DNA of 64,000 nucleotides from Diabrotica undecimpunctata (GCF_040954645.1 NC_092803.1:67304427-67368426), one strand, 5' to 3'. Positions 42,942 through 54,399 are shown, numbered from the stretch's first letter. Notes: generated by a model from the sequence alone, not told the origin. Numbers and translations: made by a program.

Positions 42942-43740
42942 ATAATCTTTAGTCACATATGAATTTTCTAACTTATTTTAAAGCAAAAAGAATGCTAACG
43001 GTACATAGTCTCCATTTTAGAGTCCGTCAACTGTAAATAGTTGAGTAAAAAATTTTGTGCTGTATTTAAAAGTTCCATCAACATAAATTGCTTATAATTT
43101 ACTTAAAAATGTTAAGTTGTATACAGGATCATTTTTTAATAAAAATGGTTCTTTGTAATTGGTTGTCACTTTCACGGAGTTCAATGAGTCATGTACTTCC
43201 TGCACGCACTTCGAAATTTTGGAAATAACTTGTTTTCCCAAACATTAACAGATTAACCTGTTTTTACCTGCCCAAAATTCAGTGCCGTAGGACGTAGATA
43301 ATAGCTGCTCATACAAACGTCTCATAAAATTTGCCTTTACCGTTCATTGAAATTTTTATGTCACACAAAATACCACTCGCTTTCTTCCTATTCATCCTTC
43401 ATGCTATAACTTATGCTTTTGTCTTGGGATGTGTAGATTTCTATAATTTTTTAATTACTCAAGGCGGCAGATAATATTATTTATAACTAGTTTAACTTCA
43501 TTTTTTATCTGATAGAAATCATAATGAATATTCACCGCGCCAGAACTTGTTTCCGAAATATTAAAGTGTTTCACCATGGTCCAGACATTCAGTTTCTTCA
43601 ATTATGTACCAATGTGGAAATGTTATCTAAATTTTGTAAAATCAAATATTATCTTTATGCAATTCAGTTAGCAAATACGGTTTACCTGTTGTTTATGCAC
43701 ATCTTACTAAGCTCATTAATTGATCAGGAATAAAAACTGT
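42942..43740 (-). pseudogene. MULE transposase, middle part (original copy)
   Basis: The first 637 bp equal 36252-36888 apart from scattered substitutions and encode the YVDGTF...NGDYVPLAFFLL block. The sequence continues uninterrupted to about 43740, unlike the left duplicate, so this is the resident copy. The C-terminal half lies at 35440-35878 beyond the LTR element. The reading frame does not rejoin across the insertion point, so the MULE was already damaged. Confidence 0.75.
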
Positions 43741-44029
43741 TTGGTTCTTTTTACATCGATCTATTAGGATGTGTATGAAATCTCGGTCTTTTTGGGAATA
43801 ACGTACCTAAAAATAATTGTGCGTTATGTTAAAAATAAATTTCAGTTGCAAAAGCTTTGCATTTTTTTATTGACCCCACTTTTATTACAATCTGTCTATG
43901 AAATCTCAACCTAAATATTTAGGACAATAATAAGTAACAGGACTGATAATTAAAGTATTATGACATGCAGGGAAATGCACCCGTTTTTTAAACTTCAGTA
44001 TTAACTATCTTTGACATCTCTTAGTACAT
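43741..44029. other. Spacer, nothing recognised
   Basis: AT-rich sequence between the MULE and the LINE. Confidence 0.35.
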
Positions 44030-45225
44030 AATACTTAATACTTAGTACTGGAATACTGAAAAGGACAAGAGAACAGGTAAATAACAATCTTAGAAACATC
44101 GCAGCAAAAAATAGGAATACAGGCAATGTAGAGAATAAATGGATGGAGATAGAACAGGCCCTTATGACAGCTGGTGAAGCCTTGTTAGCTCCAAGCAAAA
44201 TTAAGAAAAAGGAATGGATGACAAACGAAATTTTGCATCTCATGGAGGAAAGGCGAAGAAATAAAACCAACAAGACAAAATACAAAGAAGTGAACCGTGA
44301 AATTAAGAGAAAAATTGGAGAAGCCAATGGGAACTGGGTTATGGACAACTGCAAGGAAATAGAAGAATATGATAGAAAGTACGATAGCTTAAACATGCAT
44401 AAAAAGATCAAGGAAATAACAGGTAAAAAAGTGAAACAATTATCCATAGTAAAGGACAAAAAAGGTAAAATAATTACAGATTTAAATGAAAAACTGGCAA
44501 GATGGACAGAATACATTGAATTTTGCAGACGCAAGACCAGAAATAGCAGTGGCAGAACCTACAGACGACACAACAGGGCCCGAAATCCTAAAACGCGAGG
44601 TAGAATATGCTATAAGGAACACAAAAGGGGGTAAAGCTGCAGGACCAGATGAAATTCCTGTAGAATTGTTGAAACTAATAGATGACGACGCACTTGAAAT
44701 AATGGTGAACCTCTTTAACACAATTTATAGAACAGGCATCATACCAAAGAAATGTCTCTCCTCTACTTTTGTCACAATCCCGAAGACGAATAACGCCAGA
44801 GAGTGCTCAGACCACAGAACTATAGCATTGATGAGCCACAAACTAAAAGTATTTTTAAAAATAATTCACAAAAGAATATTTAATAAATTAGAAGAGGACA
44901 TAAGCGCCACACAGTTTGGATTCAGAGGTGGACTGAGAACACGGGAAGCTTTGTTTGGTCTGAGTGTGTTAATGCAAAGATGTTTGGATGTAAACCAAGA
45001 CCTCTACGTAGGTTTCATAGATTTTGAGAAGGCCTTTGATAAAGTCAGACACCAAAAGCTGTATGAAATCCTAAGAAGCAAAAACATCGACAGTCGCGAC
45101 ATTAACATCATATCCAGGTTGTACTGGGGACAAACAGCAAAAATCAAAGTTGATAATGAGTTAACCGAAGAAATTGAGATTCGTCGAGGTGTGCGTCAGG
45201 GTTGTGTGTTTTCTCCACTATTATT

Positions 45226-45227
<2 letters not shown>

Positions 45228-45270
<43 letters not shown>
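45228..45270. repeat. AT microsatellite inside the LINE RT
   Basis: About 21 AT units sit between the codons for SPLLFNI and the normal continuation YSEE/YSET. The relatives at 31170-31215 have no repeat there. It expands a short natural ATATAT and causes a frameshift. Confidence 0.9.
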
Positions 45271-45271
<1 letters not shown>

Positions 45272-45492
45272 CGAAACAATATGTCAGGAAGCGCTCCTAG
45301 AGCAAAACATTGGTATGAACATTAACGGAGAGTTAATTAACAATATACGATACGCTGATGACACGCTAATAGTAACAGATAACCTAGCAAATTTACAGTT
45401 TTTGATAGAAAACATAAACACCCATACCAATAAGTATGGTCTAAAACTGAACATCAAAAAGACTAAATTCATGATTGTAACAAAGAAGCTAT

Positions 45493-45872
45493 TTTGAACG
45501 AAAAATCCTTAGACACATATATAAGGGGGTAAAGGAAAATGACATATGGCGCAGAAGATATAACTTTGAACTATACACAGCATACAATGAACCCGAGATC
45601 ATAACATCCATAAAGATCGGACGTCTGCGCTGGATGTGCCATGTTGAACGAATGTTGGAGACTGAAACACCAAAACATATTATGAGACAAACACCAGTAG
45701 GAAGAAGGTCAAAGGGAAGACCCAAACTTAGATACATGGAACAAGTGGAACAAAATCTAAAAACACTTAAGATTACCAACTGGAAAAACAAAGCAAGGAA
45801 CAGAACAGAATGGCGGAAAATCCTAGAACAAGCCAGGACCCAGAAAGGGTTGTCGAGCTTTTGATGATGATG
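45493..45872 (+). mobile_element. Short 5'-truncated LINE tail nested in the LINE
   Basis: The insert encodes FERKILRHIYKGVKENDIWR, IGRLRWMCHVERMLETETPK, VGRRSKGRPKLRYMEQVEQN and KARNRTEWRKILEQARTQKG, ending SSF-stop. It ends in GATGATGATG. It is flanked by the 14-bp duplication AACAAAGAAGCTAT (45479-45492 and 45873-45886), and removing one copy restores the host LINE frame. This is a textbook target-primed insertion. Confidence 0.9.
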
Positions 45873-46344
45873 AACAAAGAAGCTATATACCAATGTGAAT
45901 TTAACCATAAATAATCAGCCAGTTGAAAGAGTTACGTCCTACAAATATTTAGGGGTTTGCTTCACTCATACTAATGACCAGACAAGAGAAATCAAGAGGA
46001 GAATAGAGATAGCGACACAATCGTTTGTCAAAATGAAAAAGTTCCTATGCAGCCGGGACATAAATATAAACTTAAGAACGAGAATGTTAAGGTGAAAGAT
46101 AAACATCAAAAACATTGAGGCATTCGAGATGTGGTGTTACAGGAGAATGTGGAAAATACCACGGACAGAAAGAGTACCTGCTATGTGGAAAATACCACCT
46201 GCTTAGACTCATAATCCAAGGAAAAATCTCGGGAAAGAGAAATGTAGGACGTAGGAGGATTTCCTGGTTGCGAAATTTAAGGGAGTGGTATGGGTGCAGT
46301 TCAATACAGTTTTTACATAATACATTTAGTATTAATTAATTAGC

Positions 46345-47070
46345 AGCGAACTGTATAATAGTTTATTCACTAAAATTTTTGCGAATACATTCGGATGCAC
46401 ATTAAGTTTCTTTTGTATTTGTTTTTTCGCGCCCTTTTTAATATTATCTTTGATGTATATTAGTACAGCGTCTTGATGGATGGCTTTATTGCACGGAACT
46501 CCAAGTACTATTTTTAATATTTTGGATGGAAATCTTTGTATTATTTCAATATTGGAATGTGCAGCGGTTCTCCATAATTCTAGTCCATAAGTCCATATTG
46601 GTTTCAGGATGAATTTGTAGATTAATATTCCGTATCTTTGGCATCTATTGCATTATACTAACTCTTTTTTTAGTCTTAGAGCTTCGACATCATTTTTTGC
46701 GTTTAGTAAATATTCCATCTTATAAATTTCTTTATTATTTTCTTACGATATGTCCTTGGCTCTCTATTCCTTTTTTAATTTCTTGTATATCCACGATGGG
46801 ATGAATATGACGAATCACTACTCTACTCGTCGCGGTTTGTCTTGCTTTTTGCGATATGTATGATATTCAGTTTATTTTTTCTCACCAAGTGCTTTTACTA
46901 TACTGTTGTGTATCTTAATTGTTTGGGCCTGTACCTTGACTTGTTGTTCATTCGGTACTCTGATTAAATTTTTGTCTTTGGCTATAGTGTTTAATAGTTG
47001 GATATTTTTAACACCATCAATAAATATCGGTAGGGGTTTCTTTTCCTTTTTTTGCCTGTGCTTCTTCATT
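46345..47070 (-). pseudogene. Jockey-type LINE, internally deleted
   Basis: At the 5' end (- strand, 47069-46872) an open frame has LPIFIDGVKNIQLLNTIAKD then VPNEQQVKVQAQTIKIHNSI. This resembles Jockey ORF1 (PPPIFVDGVxxxxxLxxxI). Below 46700 comes the ORF2 end: RYGILIYKFILKPIWTYGLE, LWRTAAHSNIEIIQRFPSKI and NVHPNVFAKILVN. The RT in between is deleted. Confidence 0.7.
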
Positions 47071-47375
47071 AATTATTATATTGAGTCTTTGCATATGAGT
47101 TCATTTTGGTTATACAATGCCACTATATTCGCTTTAATTATCCGTATATATTACTGCTCACTGCTCAATATATGGTTATATTTAATTTCGTTTTTATGAT
47201 GACATAATCAACTTCTGATATGCATGTCACAGTAATTAAAAGAATATATCATTATACACTTTATAAAAAGTTCAAAAATAATAGAGGACTAAAGATAATA
47301 GAATCGTCCATTTTATAATCTTAAAATTACCTTAAAGTCCTAATAGAAAATGTTAACCACAATTTTTTTTTTCAG
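47071..47375. other. Sequence upstream of the desaturase exon
   Basis: AT-rich, probably intron of the desaturase gene. It ends in a polypyrimidine tract TTTTTTTTTTCAG that serves as a splice acceptor at 47375. Confidence 0.5.
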
Positions 47376-47887
47376 ATTTAGTAATGATCCAAACGGTATA
47401 AGATTGAATATTACACGTCTCCATCTCCAAAGATTTTGACCTCAAGACTACAAAATGATTACTACATTAACTCAACTCTCAGAAGAATCCCAACCATTAG
47501 TGCCTGATCCTGTAAGCAAAACAGTTTTGATGCTCCCGAAATGTAACGACAATGAACCACCATTCGACACAAATGGTAATATCAGTAAATCAGAACCCAC
47601 AGTAGAGAAGATAGAAGAAACCAAGGAAATTAGTGATATTAGCGATAATAGCGATGTAGAAGATAATGTAGAAAATAATAATAATGTAGAAAATATCAAA
47701 GATAATGCAGAAAATATTAAAAACGAGAAACCGCTACCTCACTATGAGAAGTACAAATTTCTTTTTTGGGAGTTCGAAACGCCAGTCATTTGGGTTAGCG
47801 TGTTTTTCATTGCTTTGTGGCATTTATTGTCTGTTTACATGGTATGCACTTTTCCATTATTCGATAAGATACCTCTGGTAATATATG
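47376..47887 (+). CDS. Acyl-CoA desaturase, first coding exon
   Basis: After a polypyrimidine-CAG acceptor there are 79 bases of 5' UTR, then ATG at 47455 (context ACAAAATG). The exon codes 144 residues plus one base and ends ATATATG|GTAAGTAA, a strong donor, phase 1. The N-terminus is about 95 residues, acidic and Asn-rich (VENNNNVENIKDNAENIKNE). Then come PHYEKYKFLFWEFETPVIW and a membrane helix (VSVFFIALWHLLSVYMVCTF). This matches the cytosolic leader and first helix of insect front-type Delta9 acyl-CoA desaturases, ER enzymes that use O2 and electrons from cytochrome b5 to make cis-unsaturated acyl-CoAs. The phase fits the exon at 55883 exactly. Confidence 0.8.
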
Positions 47888-48036
47888 GTAAGTAATAATT
47901 TTATTTTATTATTGATTAACTGTAATCTTACTTTCTACTGTTAAATAATGAATGTAGAAATAATTATTTAAAAATATTAAATGAAGACGTTGATTTACGT
48001 TCAGTAACACGTCAACTTTAGAACTTAATGCTACGT

Positions 48037-48040
<4 letters not shown>

Positions 48041-48096
<56 letters not shown>
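48041..48096. repeat. AT microsatellite
   Basis: About 28 uninterrupted AT units inside the desaturase intron. Confidence 0.95.
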
Positions 48097-48098
<2 letters not shown>

Positions 48099-48384
48099 TT
48101 ATCATAATTCTTAGCATATTCTACCGTTTTTTAGTTGCAGCCTAAATTTAGTGCTTATATATTCATCCTTCATTTCTGCCCACGATTGTCTAAAATTCGT
48201 TTTTCTGTGCCATGTTGTACTGGCTTGTTTCCTTATGTTATAGTCCCATCTTAAATTGGTCTCTTGACGCCACTTGAATACCACAGTGTAATTCTAGTGG
48301 ACCACCTATTGTCAGTTCTTCTTACTAAATGTTTCGCCCACTGTCATTTTAAAGATTTAATTCTATGGATTACATCAGTAACAA

Positions 48385-48945
48385 CAATAGTAGTCAGCAA
48401 AGAACCAACCAGATGTAAAATAGAAAGTGATGGCAACAGTATTGAACAAGTAATGGAAATAAAATACCTGGAATTACACTGTCTAGCTATGGAGACCTGG
48501 ACAAAGAAGTGAGAGATCAAGTACAAAAAGCAAATAGACTGGCAGGATACCTTAATAACACTATATGCTGAAACAGACATATTGACACTGAGATGCAGTC
48601 AAGAATTTATAAAGCTAGTGTAAAAGCTAGTAAAAACCCAGCAACAAGACCCGACACAGACACAACGCAAAGGCTACTGGAAACGGCAGAGATGGGAGTA
48701 CCGAGAAGAATTACAGGAAATACGCTGAGAGATCGAAAGAGAAGTGAAGACATTAGAAGAAAATGTAACGTACAGTGTATAAATGAATGCACGCAAAATA
48801 GAAAAAGAGAATGGAATAACTACATAAGCAGAATGGAGGAGACCCGTGTCGTCAAAATAGCAAGAGAAGAGTCACCAATCGGCAGAAGAAATATCGGACG
48901 ACCGGGCAAAAGATGGATTGACAACCTTCCATTCAGGTATTAATC
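48385..48945 (+). pseudogene. LINE thumb-to-tail fragment
   Basis: The + strand gives TRCKIESDGNSIEQVMEIKY, LSSYGDLDKEVRDQVQKANR with LAGYLNNTIW, AETRPDTDTTQRLLETAEMG and ENSxxx-like REWNNYISRMEETRVVKIAR, then GRRNIGRPGKRWIDNL. The order is that of the LINE at 51995-53285. One deletion and a frameshift lie near 48600-48640. The 290 bases before it hold no convincing match. Confidence 0.75.
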
Positions 48946-49009
48946 TGTCAATGAACAAGCAGAATTGCTTATATAAAGAAAGAAGACATCAGTAACCTTG
49001 CATCGCTCG

Positions 49010-50090
49010 ATTGACCTTTGAGTGACTTTCGATATTATCTCTTTCTTAAGTTTTCAAATTTCGCAGCCGTATGTCATGATTGGTAGTATACACTGATCGA
49101 ATCCTTTTTTCTTAAGGTGGATTGGCATCTTCGATTTAAATATAACTGCAGTTTTACCAAAAGATGCCCAAGCCAGTTTTATTCTTCTGTTGATTTCTGA
49201 AAGTAAGGAGCCAGGTTTATGTATTAATTGTCACAGGTAAACATACTCGTCTACTGTCTCAAGTGCAGTGTTGTTTATTATTGCATCTTGGACATTCACT
49301 AGCTCGTTGTATATGGTTTTTTTTGTCAAGTTCATTTTTAGGTCAACCTTCACTGCTAACTGCATTTAGGTTGCTTATAAGTTATTGTAGTTCTACAGGA
49401 TTATTAGCAATCAGAACGATGTCGTCTGCAAATCTTAGATGGCTGAGGTATTCTCCATTCATGAAGATTCCTTTGTTCTCTCAGTTCATTTTTCTGAATA
49501 TATTTTCTAGAGTTACAGTGAATAGCTTTGATGATATTGCGTCTCCTTGTCGAACGCCTCTGGTAGTGGGAAATTCTGGAGTGTTTTCATAAATTTTTGC
49601 CTTAGCTGTTGCTTGTCTGTATATATTTGCTTAAGTTTATATGTATGGTTTTTCAATGCCTTGGTTGATCAAAGCTTTTATTACTGCCTTGAAATATATA
49701 GAATCGAAAGCCTTCTCGAAATCTATGAAGGTTAATGCTAGCGGTATTTTATATTCTTTAGATCTACTTATTAGTTCTCGAAGTGTATGACTTTAATTCA
49801 TGGTACTTAATCCACTTTTGACGCCAGCTTACTCCCTCCGCTGTGCAGCATCTAATGCGTTTGTTAATCTGTTGCTGATAATCTTTGCGAATATCTTGTA
49901 TATGATTGGTAGTAGACTTATGGGTCTGAAGTTTTTGATATCCTCTTTGCTACCTTTCTTATGGATAAGAATTATGTTTGCTGTATTCCGGTGGTCTGGT
50001 ATGCATCTCGATCTTAGGGAGTTCGTAAATATGCCTGCTAAAATTTTTCAGGTTTTATTGCAACGTATTTAAGTAGTTCCACGGTTATAC
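49010..50090 (-). pseudogene. LINE RT domain (CR1/RTE-like), nearly complete
   Basis: Read downward on the - strand: FTNSLRSRCIPDHRNTANII, LIHKKGSKEDIKNFRPISLL, IYKIFAKIISNRLTNALDAA, REQAGVKSGLSTMN, TFIDFEKAFDSIYFKAVIKA, TRGVRQGDAISSKLFTVTLE and HLRFADDIVLIANNPVELQ. All main RT blocks are present, including the FADD catalytic box. It is broken by only a few stops and frameshifts. It lies antisense to the desaturase, within its intron. Confidence 0.85.
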
Positions 50091-50394
50091 TATCTTACTA
50101 ATATAATAATATTTAGGATTACTTTAAATATGATTAGTAAGGTATATGGGCTTGTGGGCATCATTCTTTTTGGGTATAGGAATAAAATAAAAATTTCTAA
50201 AAACATGAGAGTGGATAGAAAACACGTATACTAGAATAATTATTAGTACGAAATCATATGATTTTTTTTCTACAGACAGGGTTATATATCTTCGCCGCTG
50301 CTATTGAATACCTCCAAACTTATTTTATAGTGAAATCGCGATGCAATTTGATATGAGTGTGATTATTAATATAGAATACTAATATGAATAAAAA
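50091..50394. other. Short spacer in the intron
   Basis: Nothing recognised. Confidence 0.3.
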
Positions 50395-51212
50395 ATGAGC
50401 TCACTGCCTCTCAACCTATCTCTCAAATATGTAATAAGATGGTTAAATATAAGAAGAGCTAATCTCCTAAAAAATATATCAATACAGATTGCCGCCTATG
50501 CTGATGACATGACAGAACGAAAGAGGGGACATAAATATATTAACAATTAAAACACGGGCAAAAGAGACCGGACTAAAAATAAATATTCAAAAGACAAAAG
50601 TTGAAGTTGAATTAGAGGATGATATTCAAACAGTAGAAAGTTTCACATATTTGGGATTAACATTAAACACGGATTGATCAGAAGAACTAAAAATTCAAAG
50701 AATAGTAAAGAGAATTAAAGCTTATATATTACTCGCTTATGTGTTCGGCACCAAAATCACTCGGCACTCCAGGTACTGGAGATCTAAAGTCATGGTGTAA
50801 AAGCTATTATCAGACCAATAGTATGTTATGGATGCGACACATGGGTGATGACAGAAAACATAAAGAAAGCTAAAAAGCTTTGAAGGAAAGGTTCTAAGGA
50901 AGATATTTATACCTATTAACGAAAACGGATTATGGAGATCCAGGAACAACAATGAACAGTACCAACTGTTCAGAAAAGCACCGATCTTAGAATTCGTTAA
51001 ACTTCAGAGACTTTGATGGGCTGGTAATGTAGTTAGAATGGTGGCCGACAGATTGCCAAAAAGAGTCCTAGATAGTAAAATGCTGAAAAGGTGGGAGAAT
51101 TAAGTAGCAGGGGACACGCACAATATGCTAGAGGTGAGAACTTAGAGAAGATCGACGTCGAACCGGCAACGCTGGAGCAATAGTTTAAAGGCTCGATTTG
51201 CGCTGAAGTACC
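50395..51212 (+). pseudogene. LINE fragment with tail
   Basis: Decayed + strand text: IQIAAYADDM (catalytic box), TGLKINIQKTKVE, VESFTYLGLTLNTD, AIIRPIVCYGCDTWVMTENI, GWAGNVVRM-like (frameshifted) and LKARFALKYH at the end. The 3' end flows directly into the GAAAGA repeat at 51213. Confidence 0.65.
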
Positions 51213-51425
51213 ATTAGAGAGTGAGAGAGAGAGAAAGAGAAAGAGAAAGAAAAAGAGAAAGAGAAAGAGAAAGAGAAAGAGAAAGAGAAAGAGAAAGAGA
51301 AAGAGAAAGAGAAAGAGAAAGAGAAAGAGAAAGAGAAAAAGAGAAAAAGAGAAAAAGAGAAAAAGAGAAAGAGAGAAAGAGCAAGAGAGAACGGGGGGTA
51401 GGAGAGAGGGAGGGAGAGAAAGATT
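51213..51425 (+). repeat. GAGAAA-type purine microsatellite
   Basis: About 210 bases of GAGAGA then repeated AAAGAG units, all purine on the + strand. It starts where the LINE coding end (GTACCATTAG) stops and so probably grew from that element's simple-sequence tail. Open frames across it are artefacts. Confidence 0.92.
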
Positions 51426-51599
51426 ATTAATGGAGTTGTACTTACCAAGTTAAAATAAGCTGTTTTTTACCATTAATATGAAGATTTTAGGTATAGTGGC
51501 AATCTAGAATACCGAATTTGCTTTTAAATTAAATAACAAGAAAACAAATTGAATGGTAGTTCATACTTCTAATTAGCCTCAAGATAGAATCACAATGGC

Positions 51600-51900
51600 A
51601 TTGATATTATGCAGAAAATACCAACTTATAAATACCTTGGTTCCTGCTTAAATGTGTACTGGAAGAAAACAAAAAATGTGATGTAGAATTGAGCAGGCGA
51701 CATGATTCTCGCTTGCTCAATTTAAGAAGACATAATATAAAAATATCTTATAGTATGCTCATATTCTAATGCTGTATTCGTTGCATTTTTCTAATGTGGC
51801 ATTGAAGCGTAACTTGACTGATGCCTTGTATAAGACCCTGGAACGTTTTAGGACGTAGAATTATAAAAGAATATTAAAAATTATATAGAGTGCCATAATA
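51600..51900 (+). pseudogene. LINE fragment, connection region
   Basis: IPTYKYLGSCLNV followed by CDVELSRRHDSRLLNLRRHN and remnants of SVLLYGIEAWTL-like text. Very decayed. Confidence 0.45.
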
Positions 51901-51994
51901 AACTACAAGCCCATGGTAGATTTTTAATGGGTCATGTAACCCAGCATGAATCACATATAAAACAATACTACAATATATAATAACAACTGTAAAA

Positions 51995-53285
51995 AGGGAA
52001 TACTGGCAGAGCTTCTCAACACAGATGAAACACGACTTCTACGAAACATAAAAAAATATGGAGAAGGATCAGAAAGCATAGAAAAGATACGAACGAACTA
52101 ATAAAAACGAAACACATTCAGAAGAAAACATGGGCAGAATACTTTCGATCTATATTTGCTAAAGTTGACGATAATGAACCAACAGTACCAGAGGTAACGA
52201 CAAATAACAAAAATAAATATTGAGAAGGAAGAGGTAAAGAAAGCATTAAGAAAATTAAAAAATAGAAAATCGCAAAGAGAAGGTGAGGACAGAATACCGA
52301 ACGAACCCCTAAAGTACGGAGTACCAGATCTGGCCAAACAACTATTTAAACTAATCTAAAACATAATAGAACATAAGAGAGTTCCTTAAGAATGGAAATC
52401 AAGCTTCCTAATACCTATCTTCAAAAAAGTGGGACACATCGGACACTGAAAATTACAGAGAAAATAATTTATTTAACACTGAAATTAACAACCACAGTGA
52501 TAACAAATAAATTGAATGCAATTATAGTACTAGCAGAAGAAAAACAAGGTTTTAGATCGAGAAGATTATGCACCAATGCTATATTTACAATAAGGCAAGT
52601 GCAAAAGAAGTTACTAGAATACAACAAACCGGCATCTATGTTTTGTAGACCTTAAGAAGGCATTCAACGGGGTCAAATTAAAGGGCGTTATCCACTTATT
52701 GTACGCAAATGAGATACCTCTAGGAATAATCAAAATGATCGAAACTATCAAACTACCAAAATAACACCATAAAAGTAAAAGTAGAAGAAGAACTAACTGA
52801 TTCTATTAAAGCTGGCATTGTGACGGGAAGTCCTCCCTGGGTCCTCTATTGTTTAATCGGATTATGAATAAAATAGTAAAAAAATAAGAACTAAAAAATG
52901 GAAGAAAACAACAAAATAATCTGCTATGGAGCCGACGCAATACTACTCTCTCAAATTAAAGATTGTTTACAACGTATGCTGCACCAATTTAATACAACCG
53001 TCAGAAAATTTAACATGTTAATTTCTCTAAAAACGCATGATTAGAACAGCAAATTTACTAAGATGTAAATTGGAGCTGGAAGGTCAGATAATAGAACAAG
53101 TGATGGAGTTTAAATATCTAGGCATCATATTATCTAGCTACGGAAAGCTCGAAAAGGAAGTGGAAGATCAACTGAATAGAGCAAACAGAGCTGCAGGCTG
53201 CCTGAATGAAACAATATGGAGAAATAAAAATATCGGGAAATAAATAAAAGGCAGAATTTACAAAACAGTCATCAGACTGAGTTTT
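51995..53285 (+). pseudogene. LINE RT, degraded
   Basis: The + strand holds KKALRKLKNRKSQREGEDRI-like linker text, ENYREN, EEKQGFRSRRLCTNAIFTIR, YVDLKKAFNGVKLKGVIHLL in shifted frames, and LRCKLELEGQIIEQVMEFKY followed by LGIILSSYGKLEKEVEDQLN, RANRAAGCLNETIWRNKNIG. It is the same family as 10601-11583. Stops and frameshifts are frequent. Confidence 0.75.
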
Positions 53286-54280
53286 TCATTTCTTGTATTT
53301 TTTCCCTTGCACAAAAAACCTAAGTAATTAATATTTTCCCCCTCACGAGATTGACCAAAATATTGAAGTATTCTAATTTAAAAAGATTTTATTATCTCAC
53401 ATTATTTGCTCATTCTGCGTAACACCTCTACTTTCGTTACTCTACATTTCCATGATAATGTGTGTGCATTCTGTCATAGCAGCATTAACGGAATTATTAA
53501 TTTTCTAGATTGTTCTATTTTCCTTGTTTCCTACTATATAGCAGTGTGGAGACGACATAATATCGTAGTAATCTTATTCAAATTTCTATATTAAGGTTAC
53601 AGTTGCAAAGTAAGTTTTTGAAGCGAAGCTTCGCTAGTGTCGTTATATTACTTTTTCTCCATTGTAAAAGGCCGAGGCGAGCGTCACAAAAGTAGCACCA
53701 CGACACAGCGTCACGGAAATAGCGCCAAGAAATATCGTTTTTTTGGCACTACTTAGAGTGGAATAGTCCATTTTCACGACAAGGGGAGTCCATTATAAAA
53801 ACTTTTTCAATTTTATTAAAATCTATAACAAAGATATTAACTAATAGCGGTTTTATGTAATTATTAAATATTATTTTTGTTTGTTTATTTAAATCATCTA
53901 TAGATTCACGACGCGACGTGTTTATTAAAATTTAAAAATACAGAAATCATAGTTTGAAGCTTTGTGCTAGTCTACACTAAATGCCTACTGTATCACTTTT
54001 TTATTAGTTCTTTAAATGCATTTTTTGCAATTTAAATTCTAGATCTAATTTATTTTGTCTCATCTCCATCTTCCGTTAAACATGTTACTAAGTATTTATA
54101 TGTTTTTACTTTTTCTATAGTTTTGTTGCTTGTGTTAATATTATTATCTACATCTCTTGGTTGTTTTGACGATGTAATAATTTTTCTTTTATTAGGGTAT
54201 ATAATTTTTGCACGTATTTTATGTATATATTGTATATGTTTTTGGTATAGATTCTAATATACCTTCACTAATACCTTCGT
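53286..54280. other. Intronic spacer
   Basis: No coding match. A perfect palindrome GAAGCGAAGCTTCGC lies near 53618-53632, and a moderately GC-rich patch (53665-53735) contains two GCGTCAC boxes. Function unknown. Confidence 0.35.
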
Positions 54281-54282
54281 AG

Positions 54283-54370
54283 CGCTACAAGGGAGTTCAA
54301 GTCATTGAGTAAGTCAAGCTGCATAAGTCTCTGATTCGAATCTGACCACGTGTGAAAATTTTTCTGCTAA
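54283..54370 (+). mobile_element. tRNA-like SINE head (tentative)
   Basis: TAGCGCTACAAGGG resembles box A and, 45 bases on, GATTCGAATCTGACC resembles box B of a tRNA-type Pol III promoter. It is followed by an A/T-rich end. The anticodon arm is poor, so this is a SINE relic and not a tRNA gene. Confidence 0.45.
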
Positions 54371-54399
54371 ATAAAAAATAAGATACTTATGTATAGAAC

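Larger units (their letters stand above)
44030..46340 (+). pseudogene. LINE ORF2 from linker to tail, with nested insertion
   Basis: Open frames 44143-44634 and 44486-45271 (joined by one frameshift) give linker helices, then GKAAGPDEIPVELLKLID, FVTIPKTNNARECSDHRTIA, ATQFGFRGGLRTREALFGLS, GFIDFEKAFDKVRHQKL and IRRGVRQGCVFSPLLFNI. An AT dinucleotide run at 45228-45270 then shifts the frame. It resumes with NGELINNIRYADDTLIVTDN and KLNIKKTKFMIVTKK, is split by another LINE (45493-45872), and continues NNQPVERVTSYKYLGVCFTH to GKRNVGRRRISWLRNLREWY. The RT boxes are preserved, so this was a fairly recent copy. The 5' part with the endonuclease is missing. Confidence 0.88.

Noticed and set aside
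51185..51448. Long open frames on both strands encoding Arg-Glu or Ser-Phe repeats
   Set aside because: They are by-products of the GAGAAA microsatellite; there is no start context and no other protein features.
54283..54370. A second tRNA gene
   Set aside because: The boxes are present, but acceptor and anticodon stems do not pair properly; kept only as a SINE relic.
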